64,000 nucleotides of DNA from Oceanomicrobium pacificus (GCF_009833495.1 NZ_WUWG01000001.1:744001-808000); one strand, 5' to 3'; numbered from the stretch's first letter, positions 44,928 through 53,140 are shown. Made by a program: numbers and translations. The notes: generated by a model from the sequence alone, not told the origin.

Positions 44928-44940
44928 TCAGGTCTTTTTT
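44914..44940 (+). terminator. Intrinsic terminator in ggt-DUF2794 gap
   Basis: ACCTGA (44914-44919) pairs with TCAGGT (44928-44933) around an 8-nt loop, followed by CTTTTTT. The 5' arm could instead pair with CAGGT at 44896-44900, so an antiterminator form is possible. Confidence 0.6.
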
Positions 44941-44949
44941 GCCCAATTT

Positions 44950-45039
44950 CCGGTAATTCCTGCCCCAAGCGGGGCTGAAACGGGGACTGCGAATCTATTG
45001 GGAATCAATAGCCGCAGTCGCGCCCAAGAAATTACCCGG
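44950..45039 (+). ncRNA. Three-way-junction fold of unknown type
   Basis: The closing stem CCGGTAATT (44950-44958) pairs with AATTACCCGG (45030-45039) with one bulged C. Inside are hairpin GCCCC-AAGC-GGGGC (44962-44975) and a second hairpin: GACTGCG (44985-44991)/CGCAGTC (45013-45019) plus CTATTG/CAATAG with loop GGAAT. A closed three-way junction upstream of a gene start resembles a riboswitch or leader RNA, but I cannot match it to a known class. Confidence 0.4.
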
Positions 45040-45205
45040 TGCCTGCCAGTCAAGGTGGGGGCTGACGGCGGACACCGGGTCTGAAGCTTTAAAAGCTACA
45101 GGCCAAACTGGTACAGCCACGGATTCCGGCTGTCATCGGCAAAAATCCAGTCTTTCCAAACTGATCGGAAGGCGCGGCAAAGCTGCAACAGATGTTGACC
45201 TTGCA

Positions 45206-45586
45206 ATGACGCGGCGCATTCCGCACACTTCGATCATGCATCACGGAACAACAGGCACCGTCAGCACATTTCCTTCCGCGCCCCTGCCGGTCAGTTTTCA
45301 CAGAACGGAACTGGCGGTGATCCTCGGGCTTTATGGCCGCATGGTCGCCGCCGGGGAATGGCGCGACTACGGGATTTCCGCCCTGCGGGACGTGGCGATC
45401 TTCTCCATCTTCCGGCACACGGCGGAACATCCGATCTACCGGATCGAGAAACGCCCCAAACTTGCGCAGCGGCAGGGCATCTATGCGGTGATCGGGATGG
45501 ACGGGCGGATCCTGAAGCGCGGCCACGATCTGCCGACCGTCCTGCGCGTGCTGGAACGCAAGCTGATCCGCGCCGTCGCGGACTGA
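45206..45586 (+). CDS. DUF2794 family protein
   Basis: A protein of up to 126 residues, conserved in alphaproteobacteria. The core VSFHRTELAVILGLYGRMVAAGEWRDYGISALRDVAIFSIFRHTAEHPIYRIEKRPKLAQRQGIYAV is typical of DUF2794. It is rich in Arg and hydrophobics, probably cytoplasmic, function unknown. Start uncertain: ATG 45206 or ATG 45236. TTGACC at 45195-45200 as a -35 box would favour the latter with an almost leaderless transcript. It follows the structured 583-bp gap. Confidence 0.85.
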   Translation: MTRRIPHTSIMHHGTTGTVSTFPSAPLPVSFHRTELAVILGLYGRMVAAGEWRDYGISALRDVAIFSIFRHTAEHPIYRIEKRPKLAQRQGIYAVIGMDGRILKRGHDLPTVLRVLERKLIRAVAD

Positions 45587-45593
45587 GGGCCGC

Positions 45594-46436
45594 TCAAGGC
45601 CGCCGGACCGCCGTCACGTCGCCCTCTCCCGCATCCCTGATCCGCGCCATCGCATCCCGCAGCGGCTCGAAACTGACGGCCATCGCGTGGGCATTGGCGT
45701 GGAGCAGCGTCCTGTCGTCCGCCATCCAGCCGACATGACCGCGCCAGAAGACGAGATCGCCGCGCCGCAGCGGCGCGTCCGGGTCAAGACGCACACCTAC
45801 CGCCGCTTCCTGCTGGTCGGCATCGCGTGGGCCGTCCCGCCCGACCATCGCGAGCGCCAGCTGGACAAGCCCCGAACAGTCTATGCCGAAGGCCGATGTC
45901 CCGCCCCAGAGATAGGGCGTGCCGACAAGACGCTCCGCCACCGTGACGGGATCGCTGTCGGGAAGCGCGCCCATGGGCGCCAGATGCTGGCGTGGCACGT
46001 GGCCGAAGCCCGTGCGCAGGAAATCCCCTTCTTCCCCCACCACCGTCACGGCAGCCCCGAGACTGAGCGCAAGGGCGGGCCGCCGCTTCATATTCGCTTC
46101 GGGATAGGCATGGGTCTGGCGGACATGGACAATGTGGGTCGGTTCCACTGGCACGCCGAGCGCGGTCCGGTCCAGATAGCCGACATAACTGTCCGCCCCC
46201 GCCTGAACCCATGCCATGCCGGTGCTTTCATCCTCCTCGTAGACCGTCACCATCGCACCGGCGCGAAGCTGGCTCGACAGGGCGGGCGCGTCGGGCCGGT
46301 CCCGCAGATCGGCAAGCGGCACCGTCACCATTGCAGGGCGTCCCGTGACGTAGCGGTCGGCGTCGACCAGCCCGCGCAGGCTGGCCGCGGCGAGGTCCGG
46401 CCGCGCGACCGTCAGGCGCGGGTCACTGCCGGCCAT
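45594..46436 (-). CDS. NlpC/P60 (C40) peptidase with SH3-type domains
   Basis: A 280-residue cell-wall peptidase. Bacterial SH3-like segments occupy about 35-150 (VTVPLADLRDRPDAPALSSQLRAGAMVTVYEED, then LGAAVTVVGEEGDFLRTGFGHVPRQHL). The catalytic NlpC/P60 domain follows, with Cys in FGIDCSGLVQLALAM, His in WRGHVGWM and a third polar residue at HANAHAM. It cleaves gamma-D-Glu-diamino acid links in muropeptides. It has no signal peptide, so it may recycle muropeptides in the cytoplasm. It overlaps the aminopeptidase gene by 14 bp. Confidence 0.9.
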   Translation of the reverse strand: MAGSDPRLTVARPDLAAASLRGLVDADRYVTGRPAMVTVPLADLRDRPDAPALSSQLRAGAMVTVYEEDESTGMAWVQAGADSYVGYLDRTALGVPVEPTHIVHVRQTHAYPEANMKRRPALALSLGAAVTVVGEEGDFLRTGFGHVPRQHLAPMGALPDSDPVTVAERLVGTPYLWGGTSAFGIDCSGLVQLALAMVGRDGPRDADQQEAAVGVRLDPDAPLRRGDLVFWRGHVGWMADDRTLLHANAHAMAVSFEPLRDAMARIRDAGEGDVTAVRRP

Positions 46437-47814
46437 AGGTGGCGTCCAGATGGTGCAGGATCGCGCGCGCCGCCTGGCTCGCGCCGCCGCGCGGGCGCCC
46501 GGGCGCGGCCGCGGGCGTCCAGCCGTAAATGTCGAGATGGGCGAACCGTTCGGCCCGCTCGACGAACCGGCGCAGGAAAAGCGCGGCCGTCACCGATCCA
46601 GCCATCCCGCCCTTTGGCGCATTGTCGAGATCGGCAATGTCGGGCTCGATCATCGGCTCGTACGGATCCCAGAAGGGCATCCGCCAGAGCGGGTCGGCCA
46701 CCGCGCGCGATGCCGCGCCGAGTGCATCGGCCAGCCCCTCATCATCGGTGTAGAAGGGCATAAGATCCGGCCCGAGCGCGACCCGCGCGGCACCTGTCAG
46801 CGTGGCGAGGCAGAAGATCGCAGCGGGCGCTTCCTCGTCTGCCAGCGCCAGCGCATCGGCGAGCACCAGCCGTCCCTCGGCATCGGTATTGTTGATCTCG
46901 ACCGTCAGCCCCTTGCGCGACATGAGCACATCGCCCGGACGGAACGCGCCTGCCGAGACGCTGTTCTCCACCGCCGGCACAAGCAACCTCAGCCGCAGGT
47001 TCAGCCGCAGCGCCATGATCATCCGCGCCAGACCGATCGCGTTCGCAGCCCCGCCCATGTCCTTCTTCATCAACGCCATCGAGCCGCCGGGCTTGAGGTT
47101 CAGCCCGCCGGTGTCGAAACAGACGCCCTTGCCGACGAGCGTGACCTTCGGCGCGTCCTCCGGCCCCCATTGCAGGTCCAGAAGCCGCGGCTCCACGTCC
47201 GAGGCCCGTCCGACCGCGTGGATCATCGGGAAGTTTTCAGTCAGGAGCGCATCGCCGCTGGTGACCGCGCAGGTGGCGCCGAATTCGGACGCGAGCGATG
47301 TCACGGCGTCCTCCAGTGCGGCCGGCGTCATCTGGTTGGCAGGCGTGTTGATCAGATCGAAGCTGAGCATCGCCGCAGCGGCGATCGCCTCGGTCTCGGC
47401 CGCATTGACACCGTCCGGCGCGACGAGCCGTGCAGGCGCCGGCTTGGCCTGCTTGTAGCGGGTAAACCGGTAGCTCGACAGAAGCCAGCCGAGCGCAATC
47501 TCGCGCGCCAGTGCCGCATCCTCGACGCCGCCCAGCGCATAGGTGCCCTCGGGCAGGCTGTTGGCCAGATCGGCGAGCGGAAAGCGGCTCCGCGCCCGTG
47601 CCGCCGCATCGCCGAGACCAGCCAGCACACCGGCAATCCCGCCATCGGGCGCGGGCAGCACGATCCGGCTGCCGGGCGTTGCGGTGAAGCCGCTTGCACG
47701 GACCCATGCGGCTTGCGTGTCAGGTGCCTCTGCCAGCCAACCGTCCAGCGCATCGGGCGCCAGCGCGGTGAGGGGGATCGCGTCCGCGGATGCCGGTGCG
47801 AATGTCGGGGTCAT
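46423..47814 (-). CDS. Leucyl aminopeptidase family (M17) protein
   Basis: A 463-residue two-metal aminopeptidase. Metal-binding and catalytic signatures are GKGVCFDTGGLNLKPGGSMALMKKDMGGAA and NTDAEGRLVLADALALA. The N-terminal domain (about 1-150) is divergent from PepA, and the protein fits the 'M17 family metallopeptidase' subgroup common in alphaproteobacteria. It is probably a cytoplasmic hexamer. Co-transcription with the NlpC/P60 peptidase (14-bp overlap) suggests a joint role in muropeptide or peptide turnover. Confidence 0.92.
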   Translation of the reverse strand: MTPTFAPASADAIPLTALAPDALDGWLAEAPDTQAAWVRASGFTATPGSRIVLPAPDGGIAGVLAGLGDAAARARSRFPLADLANSLPEGTYALGGVEDAALAREIALGWLLSSYRFTRYKQAKPAPARLVAPDGVNAAETEAIAAAAMLSFDLINTPANQMTPAALEDAVTSLASEFGATCAVTSGDALLTENFPMIHAVGRASDVEPRLLDLQWGPEDAPKVTLVGKGVCFDTGGLNLKPGGSMALMKKDMGGAANAIGLARMIMALRLNLRLRLLVPAVENSVSAGAFRPGDVLMSRKGLTVEINNTDAEGRLVLADALALADEEAPAAIFCLATLTGAARVALGPDLMPFYTDDEGLADALGAASRAVADPLWRMPFWDPYEPMIEPDIADLDNAPKGGMAGSVTAALFLRRFVERAERFAHLDIYGWTPAAAPGRPRGGASQAARAILHHLDATYGRQ

Positions 47815-47976
47815 GCTTCTCTCCTGAGCCGTTCGCGCCGACAGTATCTGCTCCGGCGGGGATTGAAAATCCGCATCACGACAGCGCGCGGAGCGCCGGA
47901 CCGGCCTTGAAAACCCTTGTCACGGGGCTTTACTTCGCCCAACAAGAACCGACTTCAATACAGGGACCCGTGCACC

Positions 47977-48630
47977 ATGCATCATGCAAAACCGCTGCCT
48001 CGCTTCCTCGTCCAGCGCTACAAGGGCTGGAAGGCCACGCAATTCGAAGAGAACAAGTCCTGGTACTCGCGACTTGCCGACGAGGGGCAGCGCCCGCGCA
48101 CGATGATCATTTCCTGCTGTGACAGCCGGGTGCATGTGACCTCCATCTTCGGCGCCGACAGCGGTGAGTTCTTCATCCACCGCAACATCGCCAACCTTGT
48201 CCCGCCGTTCGAGGTGAGCAAGACGATCCACGGCACCTCTGCCGCGATCGAATATGCGGTGACGGCGCTCAAGGTGTCGAACCTCGTGGTGCTCGGCCAT
48301 TCCAAATGCGGCGGCGTGCAGGGCTGCTACGAGATGTGCACCGGCGAGGCACCGCAATTGCAGGAAGCAAGCAGTTTCGTCGGCCGCTGGATGGACATCC
48401 TCAAACCCGGTTTCGAGCGGATCGAGAAGAACGAGGGCGACAAGCAGGCGAAGCTGACGGCGCTGGAGCATGAAAGCATCCTCGTCAGCCTCGAGAATCT
48501 GATGACCTTCCCCTTCGTGAAGGAGGCCGTGGAATCAGGCCAGCTGTCGCTCCACGGGCTCTGGCATGAAATCGGATCCGGCAGCCTTGAATGCTACGAT
48601 GCCGACAAGAAGGAATTTACGCGCGTCTGA
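47977..48630 (+). CDS. Beta-class carbonic anhydrase
   Basis: A 217-residue zinc enzyme interconverting CO2 and bicarbonate. Zinc ligands by motif are Cys47 or Cys48 (ISCCDSRV, with the Asp49-Arg51 dyad), His108 and Cys111 (LGHSKCGGV). The start MHHAKPLP is chosen because CAGGGA precedes it; a longer frame adds 20 residues. It is divergent from the aminopeptidase and convergent with asd, with a bidirectional terminator between. Confidence 0.95.
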   Translation: MHHAKPLPRFLVQRYKGWKATQFEENKSWYSRLADEGQRPRTMIISCCDSRVHVTSIFGADSGEFFIHRNIANLVPPFEVSKTIHGTSAAIEYAVTALKVSNLVVLGHSKCGGVQGCYEMCTGEAPQLQEASSFVGRWMDILKPGFERIEKNEGDKQAKLTALEHESILVSLENLMTFPFVKEAVESGQLSLHGLWHEIGSGSLECYDADKKEFTRV

Positions 48631-48654
48631 CGCCCGGCGACATGACGACACGAA

Positions 48655-48681
48655 AAAAGGCGGCCGATGGGGCCGCCTTTT
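48655..48681. terminator. Bidirectional intrinsic terminator
   Basis: AAAAGGCGGCC (48655-48665) pairs with GGCCGCCTTTT (48671-48681) around GATGG. It has a U-tract on both strands and serves the convergent carbonic anhydrase and asd genes. It is one of very few classical terminators in the window. Confidence 0.9.
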
Positions 48682-48703
48682 GCATTGGTACGGCTGACAC
48701 ACG

Positions 48704-49726
48704 TCAGCCTTTCTTCAGGACCTCGCGGCCAAGCAGTTCGGCGATCTGCACCGCGTTCAGCGCCGCGCCCTTGCGCAGGTTGTCCGACACGCACCAGAGG
48801 TTCAGGCCATTGTCGATCGTGCTGTCCTGACGGATGCGGCTGATGAAGGTCGCATAGTCGCCCACACATTCGACAGGCGTGATGTAGCCGCCGTCCTCGC
48901 GCTTGTCGACGACGAGGATACCGGGCGCCTCGCGCAGGATGTCGCGGGCCTCGTCCTCGTCGAGGAAATCCTCGAACTCGATGTTCACGGCCTCGGAATG
49001 GCCGACAAAGACGGGCACACGCACGCAGGTTGCCGTGACCTTGATCGACGGGTCGACGATCTTCTTGGTCTCGGCCACCATCTTCCACTCTTCCTTGGTC
49101 GAGCCGTCGTCCATGAAGACGTCGATATGCGGAATGACGTTGAAGGCGATCTGCTTGGTGTAGACGTCGGGCTCGACCTCCTGGCCGGGGACATATTTGC
49201 CTTTGGTCTGGTTCCACAACTCGTCCATCGCGCCCTTGCCCGAGCCGGAGACCGACTGGTAGGTCGACACGACGACGCGCTTGATCCGCGCCCGGTCATG
49301 GAGCGGCTTCAGCGCCACGACCATCTGTGCGGTCGAACAGTTGGGGTTGGCGATGATGTTCTTCTTGGCATAGCCGTGCACGGCCTGCGGGTTCACCTCG
49401 GGCACGATCAGCGGCACATCCGGATCGTAGCGGTAGAGCGAGCTGTTATCGATCACCACGCACCCGGCGGCCGCGGCCTTCGGGGCATATTTCTTCGTCG
49501 CTTCCGAGCCGACCGCGAACAGCGCCATGTCCCAGCCGGTGAAGTCGAAGGTGTCCAGGTCTTCGGTCTTCAGGGTGGTCTCGCCAAAGCTGCATTCGGT
49601 GCCCAGCGACTTGCGCGACGCAAGCACGGCAATCTCGTCGACCGGGAACGCGCGTTCCGACAGAATGTTCAGCATTTCGCGGCCCACATTGCCCGTGGCG
49701 CCCGCGATGACGATTCGGTAACCCAT
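48704..49726 (-). CDS. asd: Aspartate-semialdehyde dehydrogenase
   Basis: A 340-residue NADPH enzyme reducing aspartyl phosphate to the semialdehyde for Lys, Met, Thr and diaminopimelate synthesis. The Rossmann motif is IVIAGATGNVGREML, the catalytic Cys130 is in IANPNCSTAQM, and GKGAMDEL with the conserved His further on complete the site. Length and motifs are standard. It is a single gene ending at a strong terminator. Confidence 0.97.
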   Translation of the reverse strand: MGYRIVIAGATGNVGREMLNILSERAFPVDEIAVLASRKSLGTECSFGETTLKTEDLDTFDFTGWDMALFAVGSEATKKYAPKAAAAGCVVIDNSSLYRYDPDVPLIVPEVNPQAVHGYAKKNIIANPNCSTAQMVVALKPLHDRARIKRVVVSTYQSVSGSGKGAMDELWNQTKGKYVPGQEVEPDVYTKQIAFNVIPHIDVFMDDGSTKEEWKMVAETKKIVDPSIKVTATCVRVPVFVGHSEAVNIEFEDFLDEDEARDILREAPGILVVDKREDGGYITPVECVGDYATFISRIRQDSTIDNGLNLWCVSDNLRKGAALNAVQIAELLGREVLKKG

Positions 49727-49849
49727 CTCCGTTTTCTCCTGAAATAAGGGTTTTGGACGCGCGCTTCTAACCTATCCTTTCGCGATTGTGAAATGCGCTC
49801 GGGTGACGCAAGGGCAAGTTCGGTCCATAGTGGGGGCGGAGGTGCCGAA

Positions 49850-50209
49850 ATGAGACAATTCCTGGCCGCCGCAATTCTGGCGGCAACGGGCACCGCCTGC
49901 CTTGCCGACACGGTCCGCATCCTAGACGCATCCGCCAAGCGGCAGGGTGCCGGCTGGACCATTTCCGTCACCCTTGAACATGCCGATACGGGCTGGGACC
50001 ATTATGCCGATGCGTGGCGCGTCGAAGCGCCCGACGGCACCGGGCTCGGCCAGCGCAAGCTCCTGCACCCGCATGTGGACGAACAGCCCTTCACCCGGTC
50101 GCTGATCGGCGTGATGGTGCCCGACGGGGCCGACCATCTGATCATCCGCGCCCGCGACACGGTCCACGGCTGGGCGGAAGAAAGCTTCCGCCTGACCCTG
50201 CCCGACTGA
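49850..50209 (+). CDS. Small secreted protein of unknown function
   Basis: A 119-residue exported protein with signal peptide MRQFLAAAILAATGTACLA-DT. The mature part is beta-rich (WTISVTLEHADTGWDHYADAWRVEAPDG, LIGVMVPDGADHLIIRARDTVHGWAEESFRL) and looks like an immunoglobulin-like or cupredoxin-like sandwich. No family assignment is possible by eye. GGAGGTG precedes the start. It is divergent from asd. Confidence 0.7.
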   Translation: MRQFLAAAILAATGTACLADTVRILDASAKRQGAGWTISVTLEHADTGWDHYADAWRVEAPDGTGLGQRKLLHPHVDEQPFTRSLIGVMVPDGADHLIIRARDTVHGWAEESFRLTLPD

Positions 50210-50242
50210 CACCTGCCCCATCGCACTGGACAACGACCACGG

Positions 50243-50280
50243 TTGACTTTGGCGGGTTTTTTATATAACCGTATGGTTAT
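50243..50280 (+). promoter_or_regulatory. ArsR-type promoter/operator overlapping the start codon
   Basis: TTGACT (50243-50248) and TATAAC (50264-50269) can act as promoter (15-bp spacer). ATAACC-GTAT-GGTTAT (50265-50280) is an inverted repeat typical of ArsR-SRPBCC operons and overlaps both the -10 and the start codon at 50279. Confidence 0.65.
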
Positions 50281-50656
50281 GAATAGCGGAAGCCATCACA
50301 AGAAGGACGACCAGCTCGACGCTGTTTTCGCGGCGCTGGCCGACCCGACGCGGCGCGCGCTCCTGCAACGTCTTGCCCGCGGCAGCGCCAGCGTCAGCGA
50401 ACTGGCCGCGCCGTTGCCGATGAGCCAGCCGGCTGTATCCAAACATCTCAAGGTGCTGGAAGGAGCCGGCCTCGTGACCCGCGGGCAGGACCGTCAGCGC
50501 CGCCCCGCGACACTCGATGCCGCACCGCTCGTGCCCGCCATCGGCTGGATCGAGGCGCTGGAGCGGGTCTGGACCGGCCGGCTCGACCGGCTCGATGACC
50601 TGCTTGAAGAACTGAAGGCAACAACCGACCCGACCGAGGAAGGAACAGGGACATGA
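50279..50656 (+). CDS. ArsR family transcriptional regulator (winged helix)
   Basis: A 125-residue repressor. The winged helix is FAALADPTRRALLQRLARGSASVSELAAPLPMSQPAVSKHLKVLEGAGLV. No metal-binding cysteines are present, as usual for the subgroup paired with SRPBCC proteins. The start (ATG 50279, or ATG 50273) lies within the operator palindrome, so the transcript is probably leaderless or nearly so. It overlaps the SRPBCC gene by 4 bases. Confidence 0.92.
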   Translation: MNSGSHHKKDDQLDAVFAALADPTRRALLQRLARGSASVSELAAPLPMSQPAVSKHLKVLEGAGLVTRGQDRQRRPATLDAAPLVPAIGWIEALERVWTGRLDRLDDLLEELKATTDPTEEGTGT

Positions 50657-51147
50657 CCGACGTGCCGACCTATGTGCTTGAACGGAATTTCGACGCGCCG
50701 CGGGCGCTGGTCTGGAAAGCCTGGACCGATCCGGAACTGCTCGCCCGCTGGTACGGGCCGGGGGTGGAGACGATCATCCATGCGCTTTCGGTGCGCGAGG
50801 GTGGTGCGTGGCTTTGCGAGATGCGCTGGGGCGACAATGCCAATTTCCAGCGTGCGGACTATACCGAAGTGGTGGAGCCCGAACGGCTCGTCTGGCTGCA
50901 CACGGTGACGGATGCCGACTGGCAGCCCGCGCCGAACCCGATGATGCCCGACTGGCCCCGCACCCTCCTGACGGTCGTCACCTTCGAAGCACGCGGCGAC
51001 AAGACCTTCCTGCGCCTGACCTGGACACCGCATAAGGCCACAGACGCCGAAATCGCCTGCTTCGCCGGCGCCATGTCCGGCCTCGACCAGGGCTGGGGCA
51101 AAGGGATGGAGATCTTGGCGGACGTTCTGGCGGAGTTGATGGAGTAA
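50653..51147 (+). CDS. SRPBCC domain protein (AHSA1-like)
   Basis: A 164-residue START/Bet v1-fold protein. Conserved parts are LERNFDAPRALVWKAWTDPELLARWYGP, FQRADYTEVVEPERLVWLHT and the C-terminal LDQGWGKGMEILADVLAEL. It has a hydrophobic ligand cavity; its ligand is unknown. It is co-translated with the ArsR gene, a very common pair in which the regulator probably senses the same small molecule. Confidence 0.9.
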   Translation: MTDVPTYVLERNFDAPRALVWKAWTDPELLARWYGPGVETIIHALSVREGGAWLCEMRWGDNANFQRADYTEVVEPERLVWLHTVTDADWQPAPNPMMPDWPRTLLTVVTFEARGDKTFLRLTWTPHKATDAEIACFAGAMSGLDQGWGKGMEILADVLAELME

Positions 51148-51153
51148 ACCCCC

Positions 51154-51624
51154 TCACCCCAGAAACGGCTCCTCCCGTTTCTCGCCAAACCCCAGCACCG
51201 TTTCCGCTCCGGTCCAGAGCGCAACCTCGCCTTCCATCCCGTCGGGATCCGTGAAGGTGATCAGGCGCACCGCGCCGAAATCGGTGATCTTCCCGTCCGA
51301 AGCACCGGCCTCCACCAGCCGGCGGCGCAGGGTCTGCAGGCTCTCCTCGTCATCGACCTTGAGCGCCAGATGGTCGATATGGCCGCGCCGGCCAAGTTCC
51401 GTCGAGCCGGCCTCGAAACCGGTCGGCTGCGGCATCTGGAACGGATGCAGCGCAAACCCTTGCCCGAGGTCGATGAGCGCATGGCGCACCGCTGCGCCAC
51501 CCGGCCCGGGCTCCGATATGTCGAAGCGCGTCTCGGCGTCGAAATGGGTCTCGTAGAAGGCGATCAGCCGCCCGATATCGGCGGTGAAGAGCGTCAGGTG
51601 ATGCGCGCCGCTGGTGATGGCCAT
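51154..51624 (-). CDS. VOC family (glyoxalase/bleomycin resistance type) protein
   Basis: A 156-residue vicinal-oxygen-chelate protein with two beta-alpha-beta-beta-beta halves: GAHHLTLFTADIGRLIAFYETHF and GHIDHLALKVDDEESLQTLRRRLVEAG. Possible metal ligands are His and Glu at HHLTLF, HLALKV and PDGMEGEVAL. The substrate is unknown. GGAGG precedes ATG 51622-51624. It is convergent with the SRPBCC gene. Confidence 0.85.
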   Translation of the reverse strand: MAITSGAHHLTLFTADIGRLIAFYETHFDAETRFDISEPGPGGAAVRHALIDLGQGFALHPFQMPQPTGFEAGSTELGRRGHIDHLALKVDDEESLQTLRRRLVEAGASDGKITDFGAVRLITFTDPDGMEGEVALWTGAETVLGFGEKREEPFLG

Positions 51625-51742
51625 GGGATCCTCCGCAATTGCGTCCGGTCCATCCAGCATAGCGGAAAAGTGCGAACCCCGCGCAATCCCGCCGAAAGGC
51701 GATGATTGTATCGCCTGCGGAAACCCAACATGTCGAATGAAA

Positions 51743-51819
51743 TGGTCGGAGTGAGAGGATTCGAACCTCCGGCCCCTGCCTCCCGAAGACAGTGCTCTAC
51801 CAGGCTGAGCTACACTCCG
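51743..51819 (-). tRNA. tRNA-Pro (CGG)
   Basis: A 77-nt cloverleaf. Acceptor CGGAGTG pairs with CACTCCG, and ACCA is encoded at the 3' end. The D arm is GCTC...GAGC with CCTGGT in the loop. The anticodon stem CTGTC/GGCAG closes loop TTCGGGA, giving anticodon CGG. The T loop is GTTCGAATC. Confidence 0.97.
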
Positions 51820-51929
51820 TGACCGAGGCGAGCATCTACGCTGCTTTCGCCCCGAGTTCAATCCTCTTTTTGACCGGCCTGCGGATTCCTGTCAGCGGCC
51901 GCCCATGTCCCGCGCCCTGCAGGGCACAG

Positions 51930-51964
51930 GTGGCCAGAGCCGGCGCGATGCCGGCTCCGGCCAC
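51930..51964 (-). other. Hairpin without U-tract after leuB
   Basis: GTGGCC-A-GAGCCGGC (51930-51944) pairs with GCCGGCTC-C-GGCCAC (50-64 of the same hundred) over 14 bp with one A/C mismatch and loop GCGAT. It starts 8 nt after the leuB stop on the minus strand and has no U-tract. Confidence 0.65.
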
Positions 51965-51972
51965 ACTCCGTG

Positions 51973-53082
51973 TCAGAGGCTCGCGTCGAGCGCGGCGAGG
52001 ATCGCGTCGCCCATGCCGGTGGTCGAGACCGGGCTGCCGCCCTCGGCCTGCATCAGGTCTGCGGTCCGCACGCCATCGGCCAGAACCTTCTCCACCGCCG
52101 CTTCCAGCCGGTCGGCTTCCGCGCCCTGGTCGAAGGAATAGCGCAGCGCCATCGCGAAGCTGAGCACGCAGGCGATCGGATTGGCCTTGCCCTGGCCCGC
52201 AATGTCGGGCGCGGAGCCGTGTACCGGCTCGTAGAGCGCTTTGGGGCGACCGTTCTCCTGCGGCGCGCCGAGGCTGGCGGAGGGCAGCATCCCGAGGCTG
52301 CCTGTCAGCATCGCCGCGCAGTCGGACAGGATGTCGCCGAAGAGATTGTCGGTCACGATCACGTCGAACTGCTTGGGCCAGCGGACAAGCTGCATCGCGC
52401 CATTGTCGGCATACATGTGGCTCAGCTCGACATCGGGATATTCCTCGTCATGGACATGCTGCACTTCCTCGCGCCAGAGGATGCCGCTCTCCATCACATT
52501 GGCCTTCTCCATCGAGCAGACCTTGTTGTTGCGCCGCCGGGCCAGTTCGAACGCGGCCCGCGCCACGCGGCGGATCTCGTCCGTCGTGTACCGCTGGGTG
52601 TTGACGCCGATGCGTCCGCCCTCATTGTCGGGCGTGATGCCGCGCGGTTCGCCGAAATAGACGCCGGAGGTCAGTTCGCGCACGATCATGATGTCGAGCC
52701 CCGCCACCACATCGCGCTTCAGCGACGAAAAGTCGGCGAGCGCGTCGAAACATTGTGCCGGACGCAGGTTGGCGAACAGGTCCATTTCCTTGCGCAGCCG
52801 CAGAAGGCCGCGCTCGGGTTTCACGGAAAAGTCCAGTTCGTCATATTTCGGGCCGCCGACAGCGCCGAGCAGGACCGCGTCGGCCTCCTGCGCCTTGGCC
52901 ATCGTCTCGTCGGTCAGGGGCGTGCCATGCGCGTCATAGGCCGCGCCGCCCACAAGGTCCTCGGTCACATCGAAAGCAAGCCCCCGCTTGGCGCCGAACC
53001 AGTCGATCACGCGCCGAACCTCGGTCATGACTTCGGGTCCGATCCCGTCGCCGGGCAGGATCAGGAGGGAGGGGTTGCTCAT
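51973..53082 (-). CDS. leuB: 3-Isopropylmalate dehydrogenase
   Basis: A 369-residue NAD enzyme of leucine synthesis. The N-terminus is [13 protein letters not shown], and the active site includes [50 protein letters not shown] carries the catalytic Tyr/Lys region, and [30 protein letters not shown] binds metal and NAD. It is separated from leuC and leuD by about 4 kb of other genes on the same side of the chromosome. Confidence 0.97.
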   Translation of the reverse strand: MSNPSLLILPGDGIGPEVMTEVRRVIDWFGAKRGLAFDVTEDLVGGAAYDAHGTPLTDETMAKAQEADAVLLGAVGGPKYDELDFSVKPERGLLRLRKEMDLFANLRPAQCFDALADFSSLKRDVVAGLDIMIVRELTSGVYFGEPRGITPDNEGGRIGVNTQRYTTDEIRRVARAAFELARRRNNKVCSMEKANVMESGILWREEVQHVHDEEYPDVELSHMYADNGAMQLVRWPKQFDVIVTDNLFGDILSDCAAMLTGSLGMLPSASLGAPQENGRPKALYEPVHGSAPDIAGQGKANPIACVLSFAMALRYSFDQGAEADRLEAAVEKVLADGVRTADLMQAEGGSPVSTTGMGDAILAALDASL

Positions 53083-53140
53083 GGGATGCCTCGTCAGCTG
53101 GACTAAGTTGCAAACCGCCTAGCCCGTCGCTCACGTCGGG

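Larger units (their letters stand above)
44773..44940 (+). ncRNA. Candidate structured RNA ending in an intrinsic terminator
   Basis: No protein is plausible here, but the plus strand folds well. A long stem (CCGGCGTCGT and CGTTT with their complements, GA/AA internal loop, 13-nt loop) spans 44773-44819. A GCAG-AAAA-CTGC hairpin follows at 44821-44832. TGCGTTC (44845-44851) pairs with GAACGCA (44901-44907), with GACC/GGTC inside. The end is ACCTGA-N8-TCAGGT and CTTTTTT (44914-44940), a standard terminator. I do not recognise the family, and no convincing promoter is visible. Confidence 0.4.

Noticed and set aside
44745-44978. A 77-codon plus-strand ORF in the ggt-DUF2794 gap
   Set aside because: It runs through the hairpin, the phased repeats and the terminator, has no ribosome-binding site and no recognisable protein features.
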